The position numbers and the translations under genes are program-made. Of a stretch of DNA of 64,000 nucleotides, positions 53,735 to 63,620 are shown piece by piece (position 1 is the stretch's first letter; every line of letters begins with the position of its first letter). Origin of the DNA: Enterobacter sp. BIGb0383 (lineage in GTDB: Bacteria > Pseudomonadota > Gammaproteobacteria > Enterobacterales > Enterobacteriaceae); assembly GCF_003751845.1 (NCBI RefSeq), contig NZ_RJKQ01000004.1, positions 124,001-188,000 on the forward strand. Direction: 5' to 3'. The notes beneath the pieces are model-generated. The model was given only the letters and a program-made list of their open reading frames with translations, ran no database searches and was not told where the DNA came from.

Positions 53735-54688
53735 ATGAGCACGGCGAAGATCGATGTAAGCATTGTTATTCCTGTCTATAACGGCGGTGATGCCTTAGGA
53801 ACGATGCTGGAAAAAATCCTCCGCGAAGACCGAATTAATCTGCAGCTTATCGTCGTTAATGATGGCTCCACGGATAATACCGCTGACGTTCTGCAAACTT
53901 TTAACGATCCCCGACTTACCGTGATATATCAGGAAAACCAGGGCGTCTATGCTGCCCGTAATGCGGGTATTGCCGCCCGCCGCGGCGACTGGCTTATTCT
54001 GCTGGATGCCGATGACGATTTTACCGATGATATGATTTTTGACCGTTTTTGCGAAGCTAACCGCCACGATGTGGATGTCTATATCGCCAACGGCTGGCGT
54101 AATGCGCCACGCGAAGGTCATCGCTGCGACATGATTCATCGTCATCAGCCTTACAACCAGGCGATCAACGGCTTTCGCTGGATTAACCACGTGGTTTGCG
54201 CCCGTGAATGGCCGCACTATCTGTGGCTGCAAATTGTCAGGTCGGAATATATCAACCAGCTGCAGTTAACTTTCCAGCTGGGTAGCAGCCATAAAGATAT
54301 TCTCTGGACTACCGAACTGGGATTAGGCAACGGCCGTTTTTATATTTCTGATAAGCCTGACTACGTCTATTGTGACAACCAGAATTCCATTACCCATAGC
54401 AAAAAATATTTCGACTCGCGCACCCTCAGCTATATTGGCGTGATAAGCCAGCTGATTTGCTGGGCGAATGAGGCGCGCTATCACGACGTCAAACGGGCGC
54501 TGTTGATCCACGCGGTCGAGGAAGCCCGCCACTTCTTCGGAATATACCGGAAGAAAACCAAAGATAAACCCTACGCGAGAGCACAGTTCCGCCAGCAGGT
54601 GCGCTTTGGGGATCTGCTTAAAGGCGTGAATAGCGGACGTAAGCTGTGGTTCCTGCTACGGCTTTATATCGCGCTTGCGAGACCCTAA
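53735..54688 (+). CDS. GT2 family glycosyltransferase at the yibD/waaH position
   Basis: 317-aa GT2 protein. N-terminal DVSIVIPVYNGGDAL, VNDGSTDNTADVL, ARNAGIAARRGDW and LLDADDDFTDD form the donor site; HVVCAREWPHYLWLQIV and SHKDILWTTELGLG match the acceptor region of WaaH (YibD), which adds glucuronic acid to the LPS core in E. coli under phosphate starvation. Start ATG at 53735 is chosen over a GTG six codons upstream. Only moderately similar to E. coli YibD, so the sugar may differ. Confidence 0.78.
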   Translation: MSTAKIDVSIVIPVYNGGDALGTMLEKILREDRINLQLIVVNDGSTDNTADVLQTFNDPRLTVIYQENQGVYAARNAGIAARRGDWLILLDADDDFTDDMIFDRFCEANRHDVDVYIANGWRNAPREGHRCDMIHRHQPYNQAINGFRWINHVVCAREWPHYLWLQIVRSEYINQLQLTFQLGSSHKDILWTTELGLGNGRFYISDKPDYVYCDNQNSITHSKKYFDSRTLSYIGVISQLICWANEARYHDVKRALLIHAVEEARHFFGIYRKKTKDKPYARAQFRQQVRFGDLLKGVNSGRKLWFLLRLYIALARP

Positions 54689-54690
54689 AT

Positions 54691-54717
54691 AAAAAACCTG
54701 CCGTCGGCAGGTTTTTT
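54691..54717. terminator. Bidirectional terminator between GT2 gene and yibQ
   Basis: A6, CCTGCC (54697-54702), loop GTC, GGCAGG (54706-54711) and T6 lie between convergent genes, serving both. Confidence 0.92.
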
Positions 54718-54718
54718 A

Positions 54719-55639
54719 TTACTTCCAGCCCTGCCACTGATGGCGGTAATAGTTCACCAGGGCGCTTTCATTAAAGCTTTCACTTATCACGGTGAAGAAG
54801 CGGCTGGTGGGTACGGGCGCGAGGGGCTGCTTCGGCTGGCATAGCTTCACGCCCCGGAACGGATTACGTGGCGTATTGCCCGGCGGCGTCAGATTTGGCG
54901 TTGAGGTATCGGTCTGCGGCTCGTTCAGCAGGCTGCTGGCCTGGACCAGGGTGATATCAGAAGGCAGTGTCGGCAGCATTTGCTGCAGGACGCGCACCGT
55001 CGAGGGATGCGGGTGCCCGATAGCGATAGCCGATCCGTTGCGGCGCGCCAGTTCGACCGCCCGGGTAAACTGGCGGCGAATATCGGCCTCGTTCTGGGTA
55101 TCGTCGAGGAACACTTTGCGCTTAATCACCTTCACCCCGGTTCCTGCCGCTGCGCGCATGGCCTGGCTGTTGCCAATCGTCATGCTATCCAGGAAGTAAA
55201 GGTTGTAGCGTTCCAGCGCCTGCATCACTTTCTGCATGCCGAACAGACTGGAGGTCATGGCGCTGCCCATATGATTGTTCAGCCCGACAGCGTAAGGCAC
55301 GCTGTTGACCGCCTCGCGGATAATGCGCTCAATTTCATCGCTGCTCATATCCGGGCGCAGGGTGTCTTTCTCCAGCGGCTGTTTGCTGAGCGGTGCCATC
55401 GGCAGGTGAATAAGCACTTCGTGCCCTGCCTGATGGGCTTTGGTTGCCATTTCTCGGGCGTGAGGTGCGTTCGGTAAGACGGCAACGGAGAGGGCCGGTG
55501 GCATCGCCAGGACCTGGTTTTCGGTATGCGGGCGGTAGCCAAAATCGTCAATAACGATGGCGAGCTTTCCGGCAAAAACCGGCGCGGCTAAGGCTAGCGC
55601 GCCGACGACAACACATAACAGTCGACGAAATTGAAGCAA
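54719..55639 (-). CDS. yibQ: Divergent polysaccharide deacetylase family protein YibQ
   Basis: 306-aa exported protein. Signal peptide FRRLLCVVVGALALAAPVFA, then KLAIVIDDFGYRPHTENQVLA, which carries the paired Asp of divergent deacetylases, and GLNNHMGSAMTSS with GHPHPSTVRVL as the later His sites. Role not established; it follows envC in the gpmI-envC-yibQ operon, so a cell-envelope task is likely. Confidence 0.92.
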   Translation of the reverse strand: MLQFRRLLCVVVGALALAAPVFAGKLAIVIDDFGYRPHTENQVLAMPPALSVAVLPNAPHAREMATKAHQAGHEVLIHLPMAPLSKQPLEKDTLRPDMSSDEIERIIREAVNSVPYAVGLNNHMGSAMTSSLFGMQKVMQALERYNLYFLDSMTIGNSQAMRAAAGTGVKVIKRKVFLDDTQNEADIRRQFTRAVELARRNGSAIAIGHPHPSTVRVLQQMLPTLPSDITLVQASSLLNEPQTDTSTPNLTPPGNTPRNPFRGVKLCQPKQPLAPVPTSRFFTVISESFNESALVNYYRHQWQGWK

Positions 55640-55642
55640 AAC

Positions 55643-56908
55643 TTATCTTCCCAACCACGGCTGTGGATTGACCGCCTGACCCTGGCGGCGAATTTCGAAA
55701 TAGAGCGACGGTCTGCCCTGACCTCCGCTGCTGCCCACCAGAGCAATCGGCTGACCCGCACGAACCTGGGTGCCGACGCTGACCAGCGCGCTTTGATTAT
55801 AGCCGTAAAGACTCATATCGCCTTTCCCGTGCTCTACCACTACCACAAGGCCATAGCCCTGTAGCCAGTCGGCGAGGATCACGCGGCCATCGGCGATGGC
55901 TTTAACCTCGGTGCCTTCGGCCGCCGCGATGACCATCCCCTTCCAACGTAGCTCACCCTGGAGCTGTTCGCCATAGCGATGGATCGTTGAGCCACGGACG
56001 GGCCAGTAGGCCTGTCCGCGCGGAGCGCCCAGGCCGTCGGTGCGTGCCATCAGAGATTTTTCACTCTCCGTTGGCTTGTAGGTGGAACCTTTGCGGGTGG
56101 CTTCCTGCTGGCGATTACGGACCGCCTGGGCCTCGCGGGCTTCACGCTCGGCGCGGGCTTTGGCCGCCGCTTCCGCTTTGGCGATACTGCCGCGCAGACG
56201 GGATTCGTTAGCCCGCATCTCGCCCAGCTGCTGCTGACCTGCCTGAATCGAAGATTCCAGCCCGGAGAGGGTTTTCTTACGTTCGTTGCGGGCCTGCTCC
56301 AGCTTCGCCTGCTGGGCGCGCTGTTCGTACAGCAATGTCTGCTGCTGGCTCTGTTTCTCTTCCAGCGCCGCCTTCTGCGTGGCGACCTCTTCCCGCGTCT
56401 GTTTAAGCTGGGCGATCGTCTCCTGGCGGGCCTGGTTCAGATAGCCGAAATAGGCCTGTAGCCGCTGACCGCGCTGGCTCTCTTCACCGCTCAGCAGCAT
56501 CTGCATGCCGGTATGCTCGCCCTGACGGAACGCGGCATCCAACTGGGCCGCAAGATTGCGTTCCTGGCTGGTTTTCTGCTGTTCCAGCCGGGCCAGAGAG
56601 GCGCTCATCTCATCGACTTGTTTATTGAGCTGGGCGAGGGTGTTCTGGGTTTCGCGAAGCGCACGGGCCGCGGCGGAGATCGCCACTTCCTGCTCTTTCA
56701 GCTGTGCCTGCAGGCCGCTGCGCTGCTGTTGCTGCTGGCGAACCGCACGCTCTTTGGCGGCGATATCGGCCTGAATGGATTTGAGCTGGTCGCGGTCGTC
56801 CGCGTGGGCGGAAAAGGCGCACAGCAAAACGCCAGCGCTGAGTGCGCTGGCGCAAAGCAGGGGCCTGAAATCAGCCCATTTGAATGAAAAAATCGCCTTT
56901 CCCCTCAT
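55643..56908 (-). CDS. envC: Murein hydrolase activator EnvC
   Basis: 421-aa periplasmic divisome protein that recruits and activates amidases AmiA and AmiB during septum splitting. Signal peptide ends SAHA; a long coiled coil (about residues 35-270) binds FtsX; the C-terminal LytM domain (MSLYGYNQSALVSVGTQVRAGQPIAL region) lacks the usual zinc-binding His set, fitting its activator rather than hydrolase role. Four nt upstream of yibQ, ten nt after gpmI. Confidence 0.96.
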   Translation of the reverse strand: MRGKAIFSFKWADFRPLLCASALSAGVLLCAFSAHADDRDQLKSIQADIAAKERAVRQQQQQRSGLQAQLKEQEVAISAAARALRETQNTLAQLNKQVDEMSASLARLEQQKTSQERNLAAQLDAAFRQGEHTGMQMLLSGEESQRGQRLQAYFGYLNQARQETIAQLKQTREEVATQKAALEEKQSQQQTLLYEQRAQQAKLEQARNERKKTLSGLESSIQAGQQQLGEMRANESRLRGSIAKAEAAAKARAEREAREAQAVRNRQQEATRKGSTYKPTESEKSLMARTDGLGAPRGQAYWPVRGSTIHRYGEQLQGELRWKGMVIAAAEGTEVKAIADGRVILADWLQGYGLVVVVEHGKGDMSLYGYNQSALVSVGTQVRAGQPIALVGSSGGQGRPSLYFEIRRQGQAVNPQPWLGR

Positions 56909-56917
56909 GGGGAGCGA

Positions 56918-58465
56918 TTATTCCACGATGAACAGCGGCTTACCAGTCATCTGTTGCGGGATTTCCATGCCCATCAGCGTCAGCATGGTCGGGGCGATAT
57001 CGGAAAGCTTGCCGCCTTCAACCGCTTTCACCGATTTTGCACCAACGTAGATCAGCGGCACCGGCAGGTTAGTGTGCGCGGTGTGCGCCTGGCCGGTGGA
57101 CGGATCGCGCATCTGCTCGGCGTTGCCGTGGTCAGCGGTCACCAGCAGCTGGCCGCCAACGTTTTCAACCGCACGGGCAACCTGAGCAATGCAGTTATCC
57201 AGAGTTTCTACTGCGGCAATCGCCGCGTCGAAAACGCCCGTATGGCCGACCATATCGCCATTAGGGTAGTTACAGATAATGGTGTCGTACTTGCCGCTTT
57301 CGATGGCACCGACCAGTTTTTCGGTTAGCTCCGCAGAGCTCATTTCCGGCTGCAGATCGTAGGTTGCCACTTTCGGGGAGTTGATCAGAATACGGTCTTC
57401 GCCCGGGAAAGGCTCTTCCACACCGCCGTTAAAAAAGAAGGTGACGTGGGCGTATTTCTCGGTTTCAGAGATGCGCAGCTGGGTCTTGTCGTTTTTTGCC
57501 ATCCACTCACCAAGGGTATTTTCCAGCGAGGTCGGTGGGTAGGCGCAGGACGTGTTGATGTCGGCCGCGTACTGGCTCAGCATCACGAAATCAGAGAACT
57601 GCACCACTTTCTTACGCGCAAAACCGTCGAAGTCCGCATTAACAAAGGCGCGGGTAATCTGGCGTGCACGGTCGGCGCGGAAGTTCATAAAGATCAGCGC
57701 GTCGCCGTCTTCCATTGCCGCGTCGGCATCGCCTGCTGCGCGGATCACGGTCGGCTTAACGAATTCGTCGTTTTCATCACGGGAGTAGGCTGCCTGCAGG
57801 CCTGCAACGGCGGAGTCAGCCACAAACTCGCCCTTAGCCTGGGTCATGAGATCATAGGCCAGTTCAACGCGATCCCAGCGGTTATCGCGATCCATAGCAA
57901 AGTAGCGACCGATAATCGTGGCCACGCGGCCTTTGCCCAGCGCGGCAAACTTCTCTTCGAAGGCTTTCAGGGAGGACTCGGCGCTACGCGGCGGCGTATC
58001 GCGGCCGTCGAGGAAGGCGTGCAGATAGATTTTTTCTGCGCCGCGCTCTGCGGCCAGTTCGGCCATCGCCATAATGTGATCTTCATGGCTGTGCACGCCG
58101 CCTGCCGAGAGCAGGCCCATAATATGCACCGCTTTACCGGCCGCGGCCGCTTTGTCGACGGCACCGGTCAGCGCCGGATTAGTGAAGAAAGTGCGTTCTT
58201 TAATTTCAACGTCGAGGCGGGTCAGGTCCTGATAGACGATACGGCCGGCACCCAGGTTAACGTGGCCCACTTCGGAGTTGCCCATCTGGCGATCCGGCAG
58301 GCCCACTTCCAGGCCGGAAGCGTCAATCAGGGTATGCGGGCGTTTGGCCCACAGGGCGTCCATCACCGGGGTTTTCGCGCTATAGATGGCGTTATCCTGC
58401 TGCTCTTCGCGGTAGCCGTAGCCATCGAGAATCACCAGTACCATTGGTTTTTTTGAAGCCGGCAT
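56918..58465 (-). CDS. gpmI: 2,3-bisphosphoglycerate-independent phosphoglycerate mutase
   Basis: 515-aa Mn-dependent enzyme interconverting 3- and 2-phosphoglycerate. Alkaline-phosphatase-fold signature [12 protein letters not shown], the phosphoserine nucleophile Ser in [16 protein letters not shown], the [12 protein letters not shown] loop and the metal site [10 protein letters not shown]. First gene of gpmI-envC-yibQ, divergent from yibN. Confidence 0.97.
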   Translation of the reverse strand: MPASKKPMVLVILDGYGYREEQQDNAIYSAKTPVMDALWAKRPHTLIDASGLEVGLPDRQMGNSEVGHVNLGAGRIVYQDLTRLDVEIKERTFFTNPALTGAVDKAAAAGKAVHIMGLLSAGGVHSHEDHIMAMAELAAERGAEKIYLHAFLDGRDTPPRSAESSLKAFEEKFAALGKGRVATIIGRYFAMDRDNRWDRVELAYDLMTQAKGEFVADSAVAGLQAAYSRDENDEFVKPTVIRAAGDADAAMEDGDALIFMNFRADRARQITRAFVNADFDGFARKKVVQFSDFVMLSQYAADINTSCAYPPTSLENTLGEWMAKNDKTQLRISETEKYAHVTFFFNGGVEEPFPGEDRILINSPKVATYDLQPEMSSAELTEKLVGAIESGKYDTIICNYPNGDMVGHTGVFDAAIAAVETLDNCIAQVARAVENVGGQLLVTADHGNAEQMRDPSTGQAHTAHTNLPVPLIYVGAKSVKAVEGGKLSDIAPTMLTLMGMEIPQQMTGKPLFIVE

Positions 58466-58712
58466 TGCAATAACCTCATGCTTATAAGAATGAAATTTTT
58501 GTGTAATTTTACTACAGCTGAATCGTTAAGATAGCCTCGGAAGATCAAAGAATGCGCCTGTGTATGCTGCTGATTACTGTCGTTACGTCATTTTTTCCGT
58601 AACAGTCCGCAGAAAATGCATTACATCGCGCTCTCTGGCTGTATTTGCTACAGCGCACAGGTATACTCCTTGCCTGGTTTTTTTAATCACTGAGTCGGGA
58701 GTCGTTACCCCC

Positions 58713-59144
58713 ATGCAAGAAATTATGCAATTCATCGGCCGCAACACCATACTCTGTATCGCGTGGGTTGTGATTTTTGCCGCCGTGCTCTATACCACGT
58801 TTAAGGGCTTAGCCTCGAAGGTCAAAGTGATTACGCGCGGCGAAGCAACGCGTCTGATCAACAAAGAAGAGGGCATCGTGGTTGACCTGCGTCAGCGTGA
58901 TGACTTCCGCAAAGGGCACATCGTTGACTCACTGAACGTGCTGCCGACCGAAATCAAAGCCAATAACTTCGGCGAGCTGGACAAGCACAAAAGCAAACCT
59001 GTTATCGTGGCTGATGCTTCCGGCATGCAGTCACAGGAATCTGCTAACCTGCTGATTAAAGCCGGGTTTGAGCAGGTTTATCTGCTGAAAGACGGTATTG
59101 CTGGCTGGCGCGGCGAGAACCTGCCGCTGGTGCGCGGGAAGTAA
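58713..59144 (+). CDS. yibN: Membrane-anchored rhodanese-like protein YibN
   Basis: 143-aa protein. One N-terminal transmembrane segment ([19 protein letters not shown]) holds a cytoplasmic rhodanese-fold domain ([20 protein letters not shown]; loop [12 protein letters not shown]). The loop has Asp where active rhodaneses have Cys, and there is no Cys at all outside the membrane segment, so sulfur transfer by the standard route is unlikely. ATG at 58713 begins the conserved [10 protein letters not shown]; the longer upstream frame is unconserved. Precedes grxC-secB-gpsA-cysE. Confidence 0.94.
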   Translation: MQEIMQFIGRNTILCIAWVVIFAAVLYTTFKGLASKVKVITRGEATRLINKEEGIVVDLRQRDDFRKGHIVDSLNVLPTEIKANNFGELDKHKSKPVIVADASGMQSQESANLLIKAGFEQVYLLKDGIAGWRGENLPLVRGK

Positions 59145-59222
59145 TTTACCCGTGCCGTTCAGGCGCAAATCATTATTGGTGGTTTGCAACATGAAATCCA
59201 TAGGGTAAAAAAGGAAACGGTC

Positions 59223-59474
59223 ATGGCCAATATTGAAATGTACACCAAAGCGACCTGCCCGTTTTGCCATCGCGCAAAAGCGCTGCTGAGCAGCAAGGGC
59301 GTGACCTTTGAAGAGCTGCCGATCGACGGCGATGCGCAGAAGCGTGAAGAGATGATTCAGCGCAGCGGTCGTACGACGGTGCCGCAGATTTTTATTGATG
59401 CACAGCACATTGGTGGCTGTGATGACTTGTATGCTCTGGATGCACGTGGTGGACTCGATCCCCTGCTGCGCTAA
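59223..59474 (+). CDS. grxC: Glutaredoxin 3
   Basis: 83-aa cytoplasmic glutathione-dependent disulfide reductase. Active site TCPFCHR (CPFC); glutathione-binding TTVPQIF and IGGCDDLYALD. ATG at 59223 gives the conserved MANIEMYTK. Second gene in the yibN-cysE cluster. Confidence 0.97.
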   Translation: MANIEMYTKATCPFCHRAKALLSSKGVTFEELPIDGDAQKREEMIQRSGRTTVPQIFIDAQHIGGCDDLYALDARGGLDPLLR

Positions 59475-59556
59475 GGCATAGATAATCATATTCACGTCGC
59501 CAGCGCAGTCTTCAGGCGACGCGGGTTTAAGGACAACACTAAAGGGTTTTCTACAC

Positions 59557-60024
59557 ATGTCAGAACAAAACAACACAGAAATGGCGTTCCAGATCCAACG
59601 TATTTATACCAAGGATGTTTCTTTCGAAGCGCCGAGTGCGCCGCACGTGTTCCAGAAAGACTGGCAGCCGGAAGTTAAACTGGATCTGGATACTGCGTCC
59701 AGCCAGCTGGCTGAAAGCGTTTATGAAGTGGTCCTGCGTGTTACCGTAACCGCAAGCCTGGGCGAAGAAACCGCATTCCTGTGCGAAGTGCAGCAGGCGG
59801 GTATCTTCTCCGTTGAAGGCATTGACGGTTCGCAGATGGCGCATTGCCTGGGTGCATACTGCCCGAACATTCTGTTCCCGTATGCCCGCGAATGCATCAC
59901 CAGCCTGGTTTCCCGTGGGACTTTCCCGCAGCTGAATCTGGCGCCGGTTAACTTTGACGCGCTGTTTATGAATTATCTGCAGCAGCAGTCAGGCGAAGGT
60001 GCTGAACAACATCAGGATGCCTGA
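59557..60024 (+). CDS. secB: Protein-export chaperone SecB
   Basis: 155-aa tetrameric cytoplasmic chaperone that keeps pre-proteins unfolded and hands them to SecA. Starts [20 protein letters not shown]; the central [10 protein letters not shown] strand and [15 protein letters not shown] helix region are conserved. Its TGATG junction overlaps the gpsA start, so the two are translationally coupled. Confidence 0.98.
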   Translation: MSEQNNTEMAFQIQRIYTKDVSFEAPSAPHVFQKDWQPEVKLDLDTASSQLAESVYEVVLRVTVTASLGEETAFLCEVQQAGIFSVEGIDGSQMAHCLGAYCPNILFPYARECITSLVSRGTFPQLNLAPVNFDALFMNYLQQQSGEGAEQHQDA

Positions 60025-61043
60025 TGAACGCACGTAATGCTTCAATGACTGTGATCGGTGCCGGCTCTTACGGCACCGCTCTTGCTATCACTCTGGCCCG
60101 CAATGGTCACGAGGTGGTTCTGTGGGGCCACGACCCTCAGCATATCGCGACGCTGCAGCGCGATCGTTGTAACGTGGCTTTCCTTCCCGATGTTCTCTTC
60201 CCCGACACGCTCCACCTGGAAAGCGACTTAGCCACCGCGCTGGCGGCCAGCCGCGATATTCTGGTGGTCGTGCCGAGCCATGTCTTTGGTCAGGTACTGG
60301 CGCAGATTAAACCGCTGATGCGCAGCGATGCGCGGGTGGTCTGGGCGACCAAAGGGCTGGAAGCGGAAACCGGACGCCTCTTGCAGGATGTCGCCCGCGA
60401 TGCGCTGGGCGAGTCGATCCCACTGGCGGTCATTTCCGGCCCGACCTTTGCGAAAGAGCTGGCAGCGGGTCTGCCGACGGCCATCTCCCTGGCCGCGACC
60501 GATGAGACTTTCGCTGAAGATCTTCAGCAGAAGCTGCACTGCGGTAAAAGCTTCCGCGTTTACAGCAACCCTGACTTTATCGGCGTCCAGCTTGGCGGCG
60601 CGGTGAAGAACGTGATTGCAATTGGCGCGGGGATGTCTGACGGCATCGGCTTTGGTGCGAACGCCCGTACGGCGCTGATCACCCGTGGGTTAACCGAAAT
60701 GTCGCGTCTTGGCGCGGCGCTGGGGGCCGATCCTGCCACCTTTATGGGGATGGCGGGGCTTGGCGATCTGGTGCTGACCTGTACCGATAATCAGTCGCGC
60801 AACCGCCGTTTCGGCATGATGCTTGGCCAGGGCAAGGATGTCGATGGCGCACAGCAGAGCATCGGCCAGGTGGTCGAAGGTTACCGCAATACCAAAGAAG
60901 TCCGCGAGCTGGCACATCGTTTTGGTGTCGAAATGCCCATTACCGAGGAAATTTATCAGGTATTGTATTGCGGAAAAAACGCGCGCGAGGCAGCATTGAC
61001 CCTGTTAGGCCGCGCCCGTAAGGATGAACGTAGCAGCCGTTAA
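60024..61043 (+). CDS. gpsA: sn-Glycerol-3-phosphate dehydrogenase (NAD(P)+)
   Basis: 339-aa cytoplasmic enzyme reducing dihydroxyacetone phosphate to glycerol 3-phosphate for phospholipid synthesis. NAD-binding [17 protein letters not shown]; catalytic Lys in [13 protein letters not shown]; family motif [14 protein letters not shown]. Its start overlaps the secB stop by one base. Confidence 0.97.
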   Translation: MNARNASMTVIGAGSYGTALAITLARNGHEVVLWGHDPQHIATLQRDRCNVAFLPDVLFPDTLHLESDLATALAASRDILVVVPSHVFGQVLAQIKPLMRSDARVVWATKGLEAETGRLLQDVARDALGESIPLAVISGPTFAKELAAGLPTAISLAATDETFAEDLQQKLHCGKSFRVYSNPDFIGVQLGGAVKNVIAIGAGMSDGIGFGANARTALITRGLTEMSRLGAALGADPATFMGMAGLGDLVLTCTDNQSRNRRFGMMLGQGKDVDGAQQSIGQVVEGYRNTKEVRELAHRFGVEMPITEEIYQVLYCGKNAREAALTLLGRARKDERSSR

Positions 61044-61111
61044 TCCCCCTCTGTACTGACGATCAGGCCATCAGAGAGTGGCCGATCGCTTTTTATCGTC
61101 TGGAGCAAGCA

Positions 61112-61933
61112 ATGCCGTGTGAAGAACTGGATACCGTCTGGAACCATATTAAAGCGGAGGCCCGTGCGCTGGCCGACTGCGAGCCAATGCTGGCCAGTTT
61201 TTATCACGCGACGCTGCTCAAGCACGAAAACCTCGGCAGTGCGCTGAGCTATATGCTGGCTAACAAGCTGGCATCACCCATTATGCCCGCTATCGCCATC
61301 CGCGAAGTGGTTGAAGAGGCCTACGCTGCCGACCCGGAAATGATCGCCTCCGCCGCCTGTGATATTCAGGCGGTGCGTACTCGCGACCCGGCGGTGGATA
61401 AATACTCCACCCCGCTGCTCTATCTGAAAGGTTTCCACGCCCTGCAGTCCTACCGTATCGGCCACTGGCTGTGGCATCAGGGCCGTCGTGCGCTGGCGAT
61501 TTTCCTGCAAAATCAGGTGTCGGTTACCTTCCAGGTCGATATCCATCCGGCGGCAAAAATTGGCCGGGGGATCCTCTTCGACCATGCAACCGGAATTGTG
61601 GTGGGGGAAACGGCGGTCATTGAAGACGACGTCTCTATCCTGCAGTCGGTCACCCTCGGCGGTACCGGTAAAACCAGCGGCGACCGTCACCCGAAAATCC
61701 GTGAAGGCGTGATGATTGGCGCCGGAGCGAAGATCCTCGGCAATATCGAAGTCGGACGCGGGGCCAAAATTGGTGCCGGTTCCGTGGTGCTACAGCCCGT
61801 TCCGCCGCATACCACCGCCGCAGGCGTACCGGCACGTATCGTCGGCAAGCCGGAAAGCGACAAGCCGGCGATGGATATGGATCAATATTTCAATGGGATA
61901 AACCACGGCTTCGAAAATGGAGACGGTATTTAA
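61112..61933 (+). CDS. cysE: Serine acetyltransferase
   Basis: 273-aa enzyme making O-acetylserine, the first step of cysteine synthesis. N-terminal helical domain ([20 protein letters not shown]), then left-handed beta-helix hexapeptide repeats ([23 protein letters not shown] region; [14 protein letters not shown] loop). It ends [10 protein letters not shown], the C-terminal tail that feedback and CysK binding use (terminal Ile). Overlaps the convergent trmL by 4 nt. Confidence 0.97.
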   Translation: MPCEELDTVWNHIKAEARALADCEPMLASFYHATLLKHENLGSALSYMLANKLASPIMPAIAIREVVEEAYAADPEMIASAACDIQAVRTRDPAVDKYSTPLLYLKGFHALQSYRIGHWLWHQGRRALAIFLQNQVSVTFQVDIHPAAKIGRGILFDHATGIVVGETAVIEDDVSILQSVTLGGTGKTSGDRHPKIREGVMIGAGAKILGNIEVGRGAKIGAGSVVLQPVPPHTTAAGVPARIVGKPESDKPAMDMDQYFNGINHGFENGDGI

Positions 61934-62403
61934 TCCCGCAGTACGGCGCCCGCATATCCCAGCTGGCGCCAGGCTTCATACACCACCACCGACACCGCGT
62001 TAGACAGATTCATGCTGCGGCTGTCCGGCATCATCGGAATACGAATTTTTTGCGTCGCGGGCAGGGCATCGAGGATGGTGCCCGGCAGACCGCGCGTTTC
62101 CGGGCCAAACATCAGATAGTCGCCGTCCTGATAGCTTACCGCGCTGTGGGCGGGCGTACCTTTGGTGGTCAGGGCAAACAGGCGCTGCGGCTGCTCTGCG
62201 GCCTCGAAGGCGGCGTAGTCCTTATGGCGGGTCACGGCGGTAAACTCGTGGTAATCCAGTCCGGCACGACGCAGGCGCTTATCGTCCCAGGCAAAGCCCA
62301 TCGGTTCGATAATATGCAGACGAAAGCCCGTGTTGGCGCACAGGCGGATGATATTCCCGGTATTGGGTGGGATTTCCGGTTCGAATAAAACGATGTTAAG
62401 CAT
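61930..62403 (-). CDS. trmL: tRNA (cytidine/uridine-34-2'-O)-methyltransferase TrmL
   Basis: 157-aa SPOUT methyltransferase modifying the wobble ribose of two leucine tRNAs. Starts [30 protein letters not shown] and the knot motif [26 protein letters not shown] are diagnostic. Follows lldD by 41 nt on the same strand; a stem-loop covers its ribosome site. Confidence 0.96.
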   Translation of the reverse strand: MLNIVLFEPEIPPNTGNIIRLCANTGFRLHIIEPMGFAWDDKRLRRAGLDYHEFTAVTRHKDYAAFEAAEQPQRLFALTTKGTPAHSAVSYQDGDYLMFGPETRGLPGTILDALPATQKIRIPMMPDSRSMNLSNAVSVVVYEAWRQLGYAGAVLRD

Positions 62404-62404
62404 A

Positions 62405-62429
62405 CTGCCCCCTTAAATAGCGGGGGCAG
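62405..62429 (-). promoter_or_regulatory. Hairpin sequestering the trmL ribosome-binding site
   Basis: CTGCCCCC (62405-62412) and GGGGGCAG (62422-62429) form an 8-bp perfect stem. On the minus strand its downstream arm includes the AAGGGGG ribosome site of trmL, whose ATG is at 62403. It could be a translational control element or an lldD terminator without a T-run. Confidence 0.45.
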
Positions 62430-62444
62430 GATAGCGCATAACGC

Positions 62445-63620
62445 TTACGGTGTCAGCGGAGCCAGCGCCGCCGTCAGCTGCGCCTTCTCCTGTACCAGCG
62501 AATCCTTGCTGATTTCGCTAATCGATCTTGCCCCGGTCAGGGTCATGGCGACCTTCATCTCTTTTTCGATCAGATTCAGCAGATTTGCCACGCCCTGCTG
62601 CCCGTGGGTGGCCAGCGCATAGAGATACGCGCGGCCCAGCAGGACGCTGTCAGCGCCAAGCGCAATCATACGCACCACGTCCAGACCGTTACGGATACCG
62701 CTGTCGGCGAGGATCGCGATATCCCCTTTTACCGCGTCGGCGATAGCGGGCAGGGCGCGGGCCGAGGAGAGCACGCCGTCCAGCTGGCGGCCACCGTGGT
62801 TGGAGACCACAATCCCGTCAGCGCCGAAGCGAACGGCGTCGCGGGCGTCTTCGGCATCGAGGATCCCCTTGATCACCATCGGACCGTCCCAGAATTCGCG
62901 GATCCACTCCAGGTCTTTCCAGGAGATGGAGGGATCGAAGTTATTCGCCAGCCAGCCGATGTAATCTTCCAGCCCGGTAGGCTTCCCGAGATAGGTGGAG
63001 ATATTGCCCAGATCGTGCGGGCGGCCGTTAAGGCCGACGTCCCAGGCCCACTGCGGATGGGTCACCGCCTGCCAGTAGCGGCGCATCGCCGCGTTTGCAC
63101 CGCTCATACCGGAATGGGCGTCACGGTAGCGGGCGCCGGGGGTGGGCATATCGACGGTAAACACCAGCGTGGAGCAGCCCGCCGCTTTAGCGCGCTCAAG
63201 GGCGTTACGCATAAAGCCGCGATCGCGCAGGACGTACAGCTGGAACCACATCGGGCGCTTGATGGTCGGGGCCACTTCTTCAATCGGGCAGACGGAAACC
63301 GTCGACAGCGTAAACGGAATCCCTTTTGCGTCAGCGGCGGCGGCGGCCTGTACCTCACCGCGGCGGGCGTACATTCCGCACAGGCCGACCGGCGCCAGAG
63401 CCACCGGCATCGACAGCGTCTCGTTAAACAGGGTGGTTTCCAGACTGAGATCGGACATGTTCTTCAGGACGCGCTGGCGCAGCGCGACCTGGGACAGATC
63501 CTCGACGTTACGGCGCAGGGTATATTCGGCATAGGCACCGCCGTCGATATAGTGAAACAGAAACGGCGGCAGAATGCGTTGGGCCGCGGCCCGATAATCG
63601 CTGGCTGCAGAAATGATCAT
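62445..63620 (-). CDS. lldD: L-lactate dehydrogenase (quinone-linked, FMN)
   Basis: 391-aa membrane-associated flavoenzyme oxidising L-lactate to pyruvate with electron transfer to quinone. Starts [25 protein letters not shown]-barrel motifs include the [20 protein letters not shown] region, and the active-site His/Arg are in [12 protein letters not shown]. Its ATG overlaps the lldR stop by 4 nt, the coupling seen in E. coli lldPRD. Confidence 0.96.
   Translation of the reverse strand: MIISAASDYRAAAQRILPPFLFHYIDGGAYAEYTLRRNVEDLSQVALRQRVLKNMSDLSLETTLFNETLSMPVALAPVGLCGMYARRGEVQAAAAADAKGIPFTLSTVSVCPIEEVAPTIKRPMWFQLYVLRDRGFMRNALERAKAAGCSTLVFTVDMPTPGARYRDAHSGMSGANAAMRRYWQAVTHPQWAWDVGLNGRPHDLGNISTYLGKPTGLEDYIGWLANNFDPSISWKDLEWIREFWDGPMVIKGILDAEDARDAVRFGADGIVVSNHGGRQLDGVLSSARALPAIADAVKGDIAILADSGIRNGLDVVRMIALGADSVLLGRAYLYALATHGQQGVANLLNLIEKEMKVAMTLTGARSISEISKDSLVQEKAQLTAALAPLTP

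Noticed and set aside
57446-58456. 336-codon open frame on the plus strand opposite gpmI
   Set aside because: Shadow of a conserved glycolytic enzyme; no independent signal or motif.
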